The notes under the pieces were generated by a model. That model saw nothing but the letters and a program-made list of their open reading frames with translations. It made no database searches and was not told the origin of the DNA. From Liolophura sinensis (taxonomy: Eukaryota > Mollusca > Polyplacophora > Chitonida > Chitonidae), in the NCBI RefSeq assembly GCF_032854445.1, contig NC_088305.1, forward strand, positions 12,817,717 through 12,881,716: a stretch of DNA of 64,000 nt, read 5' to 3'. Shown in pieces: positions 62,001 to 64,000 of the stretch (the stretch's first letter is position 1; the number at the start of each line of letters is the position of its first letter). Made by a program: the position numbers and the translations under genes.

Positions 62001-63171
62001 GAAAAGAAAAGAAGAGACGCTTTAAAGAGAAGTCGATGAAGCATATAATTTTCAATACTATTCCGCTCATGTTTATGATTCTGAGAGTTTTACTAATTTT
62101 AGGTGTTTTGCGATTTGTGTGGGAGATGGGATGAAATCATGAAAGTTTTTGCATCAGTTCAATAATTTTTTTAATATTTGATATTTTATGAGCTTGATTT
62201 GCTTCTTCAAATACACTGTTTTTAAGGGCACAATATCAGTTTAGATACAGCAATTCCTTTGGATCATACATGTACGGTCTTCATTCATGTAGTTATTTCT
62301 GATATTGCCAGAATCTGTTCCTCTCGAGCTGAATGTGTTTGTAATTTCATACATCCCAGGGGTATTCATTTTGTCTTTCACAAAATCTATAGTTTGTGTT
62401 TTTCTATGGGTACATGGGTTCATGTGTCTCATTTCTGAAAGTAAAGGAGATGGGAGGTGGCATCCTCTGGAGCCTCACTGAAGACATGTTCATGTGCATC
62501 TGATTGGTTGACACTGACATAAGGCCAGCACAAGATCATAGAAACAGCTGTGAGTCCAGAAACCAGGCAGATCCTTACTTTGTAGTCATTAGTAGCCAAA
62601 TAAACATGGCTTCCTGAGTGATGCTGCCCTCAGGCTCTTCAGGGACTCATTAGAGGTGTAAAAATAGAAACATGTGTAAAGAGTGAGAAAGGGTCTGGTT
62701 CTATAAGACCAGTTCATTAGCCAGCCCTGTCCCATCTCTAAAAGATATCCCCCTCCAACCCCCCCCCCCCCCACCCTGGTGCCCTTCCTCATGGTCATCC
62801 TTCACTTTCCCTTCTCCCCTCACTGTGTTCTTACTTTATGTACTCAAACATAAAATGACATACACTTTCTCATTAGTTCATCCATAAAGACAAATTTAAC
62901 CAAAAAGTTGTGACAAAGTGTTACATAGAACACATCTAACCAATATGCCAAAGAGCAGGATGTAAAATGTGCCAAGTCTGTCCCTTTACTCACTGTTTAA
63001 TGTTTTCATTGAATCATTGAAAGTACATTGACTTTGTTAAAAGGTTTTCAAATCATGGGATAATAGTCCTGAAAAGGGTTTTTAGGTGTTGAATATCACA
63101 TTGCATTATAGTTGAAATGGATTCATAAGCTATCAAAAAATAGTATACATTAGTGCCTTAAACCTGAATAG

Positions 63172-63418
63172 CCCTTGAAAGTGGTGGAAAACATAAGATA
63201 TTAGGTCCTTGAAAGTGCTGGAAAACATAGGATATTAGATCCTTGAAAGTGCTGGAAAACATAGGATATTAGATCCTTGAAAGTGCTGGAAAGCATAGGA
63301 TATTAGGTCCTTGAAAGTGCTGGAAAGCATAGGATATTAGGTCCTTGAACATGCTAGAAAACATAGGATATTAGGTCCTTGAAAGTGCTGGAAAGCATAG
63401 GATATTAGGTCCTTGAAA
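63172..63418 (+). repeat. 34-bp tandem array, about 7 copies
   Basis: Unit ccttgaaagtgctggaaaac then ataggatattaggt; ccttgaaag recurs at 63207, 63241, 63275 and 63309. Very uniform, so probably young. Confidence 0.95.
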
Positions 63419-64000
63419 AACATGTTCTGTCCTTGGGTGGAAACCCTGCTTGCATATGTGAGAAATATGCGAAGAGATAAAAGAATTGTTATACAATCAA
63501 CTTTGTTGGTGGGAGAGCCAAAATTGGGGAGGGAGCTTTCCAGTAGGTTAATGTTTCTGACCATTAATTTAAGATATGCATAAAACGTAGGGATTATTAA
63601 GAAATATAAAAACATATATCCCTCAAAAATAAAATTTTGGCTTATATTTCTTCATTTTCCTTACAAGCATATTCTTGGGTGTGCAGCACTTTTTCACTTG
63701 TAGCTTTTAAAATCGTTCAGGAAATACAATTCTGCGCTACTTCTAGCTGAGAGATATCAGTCTGTATCAGCCTGTTGACCTTCTTGCCCCTCTCTTCACC
63801 TCTACCCCTCTCCAGATGCTTTTCATGTACCCCATGGACTCCCCTGCCCCAAGATAAGGCCCACTGACAGTTGATGGGGTGTGGTCACCAAGATGTTGTT
63901 CAGTACTCACTGACCCCTTGGGTATCTGATAACAGACCTAACACCTCCCTTTATACCAGAGATAACAAACACAGGGTGCATGTTTACCAGAATTGACTTG

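Larger units (their letters stand above)
60864..64000 (+). other. PARD3: PARD3 intron 5 (partial)
   Basis: It begins with the donor gtaggt and runs to the window end. It contains an aged SINE (61750-62000), a poly-C tract near 62759 and a 34-bp tandem array (63172-63418). No PDZ-coding exon is visible. Confidence 0.75.

Noticed and set aside
63780-63860. Possible next PARD3 exon after ctctccag near 63815
   Set aside because: The frame after the putative acceptor meets a stop within about 14 codons and does not resemble the PDZ1 region of PAR-3.

Overview
This is animal nuclear DNA: two multi-exon protein genes on the + strand, consensus GT-AG introns, an intron of 28 kb, and very many short interspersed and tandem repeats. 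The dominant repeat is a tRNA-headed SINE with the core gttttacgccgtactcaag / ccaccataatgctggccgcc. A second SINE ends in (CACT)n. From memory, these cores are typical of mollusc and other lophotrochozoan genomes (MetaSINE-type elements). A mollusc is therefore my best guess, by inference only. There is no rRNA gene, intact tRNA gene, CRISPR array or bacterial gene organisation.

Layout. 1-8860: the last three coding exons (293-431, 1552-1593, 8540-8860) of a class B (secretin-family) GPCR resembling VIP/PACAP and PTH receptors. They cover TM6 through the C-terminal tail and stop codon. 8861-25250: intergenic, holding SINEs, two adjacent tandem arrays (9578-10588), a diverged repeat rich in CACGTGAC (16.9-18.6 kb) and a terminal-inverted-repeat element family. 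25250-25863: CpG-rich probable promoter and 5' leader. 25867-60863: the first five coding exons of a PAR-3 (PARD3/Bazooka) polarity scaffold, 251 residues. They hold the N-terminal oligomerisation domain and the linker with a 14-3-3/PAR-1-type serine; the PDZ domains must lie beyond the window.

PARD3 intron 1 (25987-54010) is the main structural curiosity. It is dense in the palindrome TGTACATG. It holds several unrelated minisatellites (42-bp, 31-bp with a 456-bp higher-order repeat, 40-bp, about 100-bp, 77-bp), two of which are tied to SINE sequence or near-identical duplication. It also holds three copies of a chimeric SINE whose usual tRNA head is replaced by a different 5' region with an internal (TA)n tract. 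Two of these copies lie in opposite orientation about 5 kb apart.

Target-site duplications read directly from the sequence flank many SINE copies, including 5'-truncated ones, so at least two SINE families moved fairly recently. The two genes look functionally unrelated (a hormone receptor and a cell-polarity scaffold). I found no evidence of a novel multi-gene system; the best candidates for something new are the chimeric SINE subfamily and the SINE-born minisatellite.
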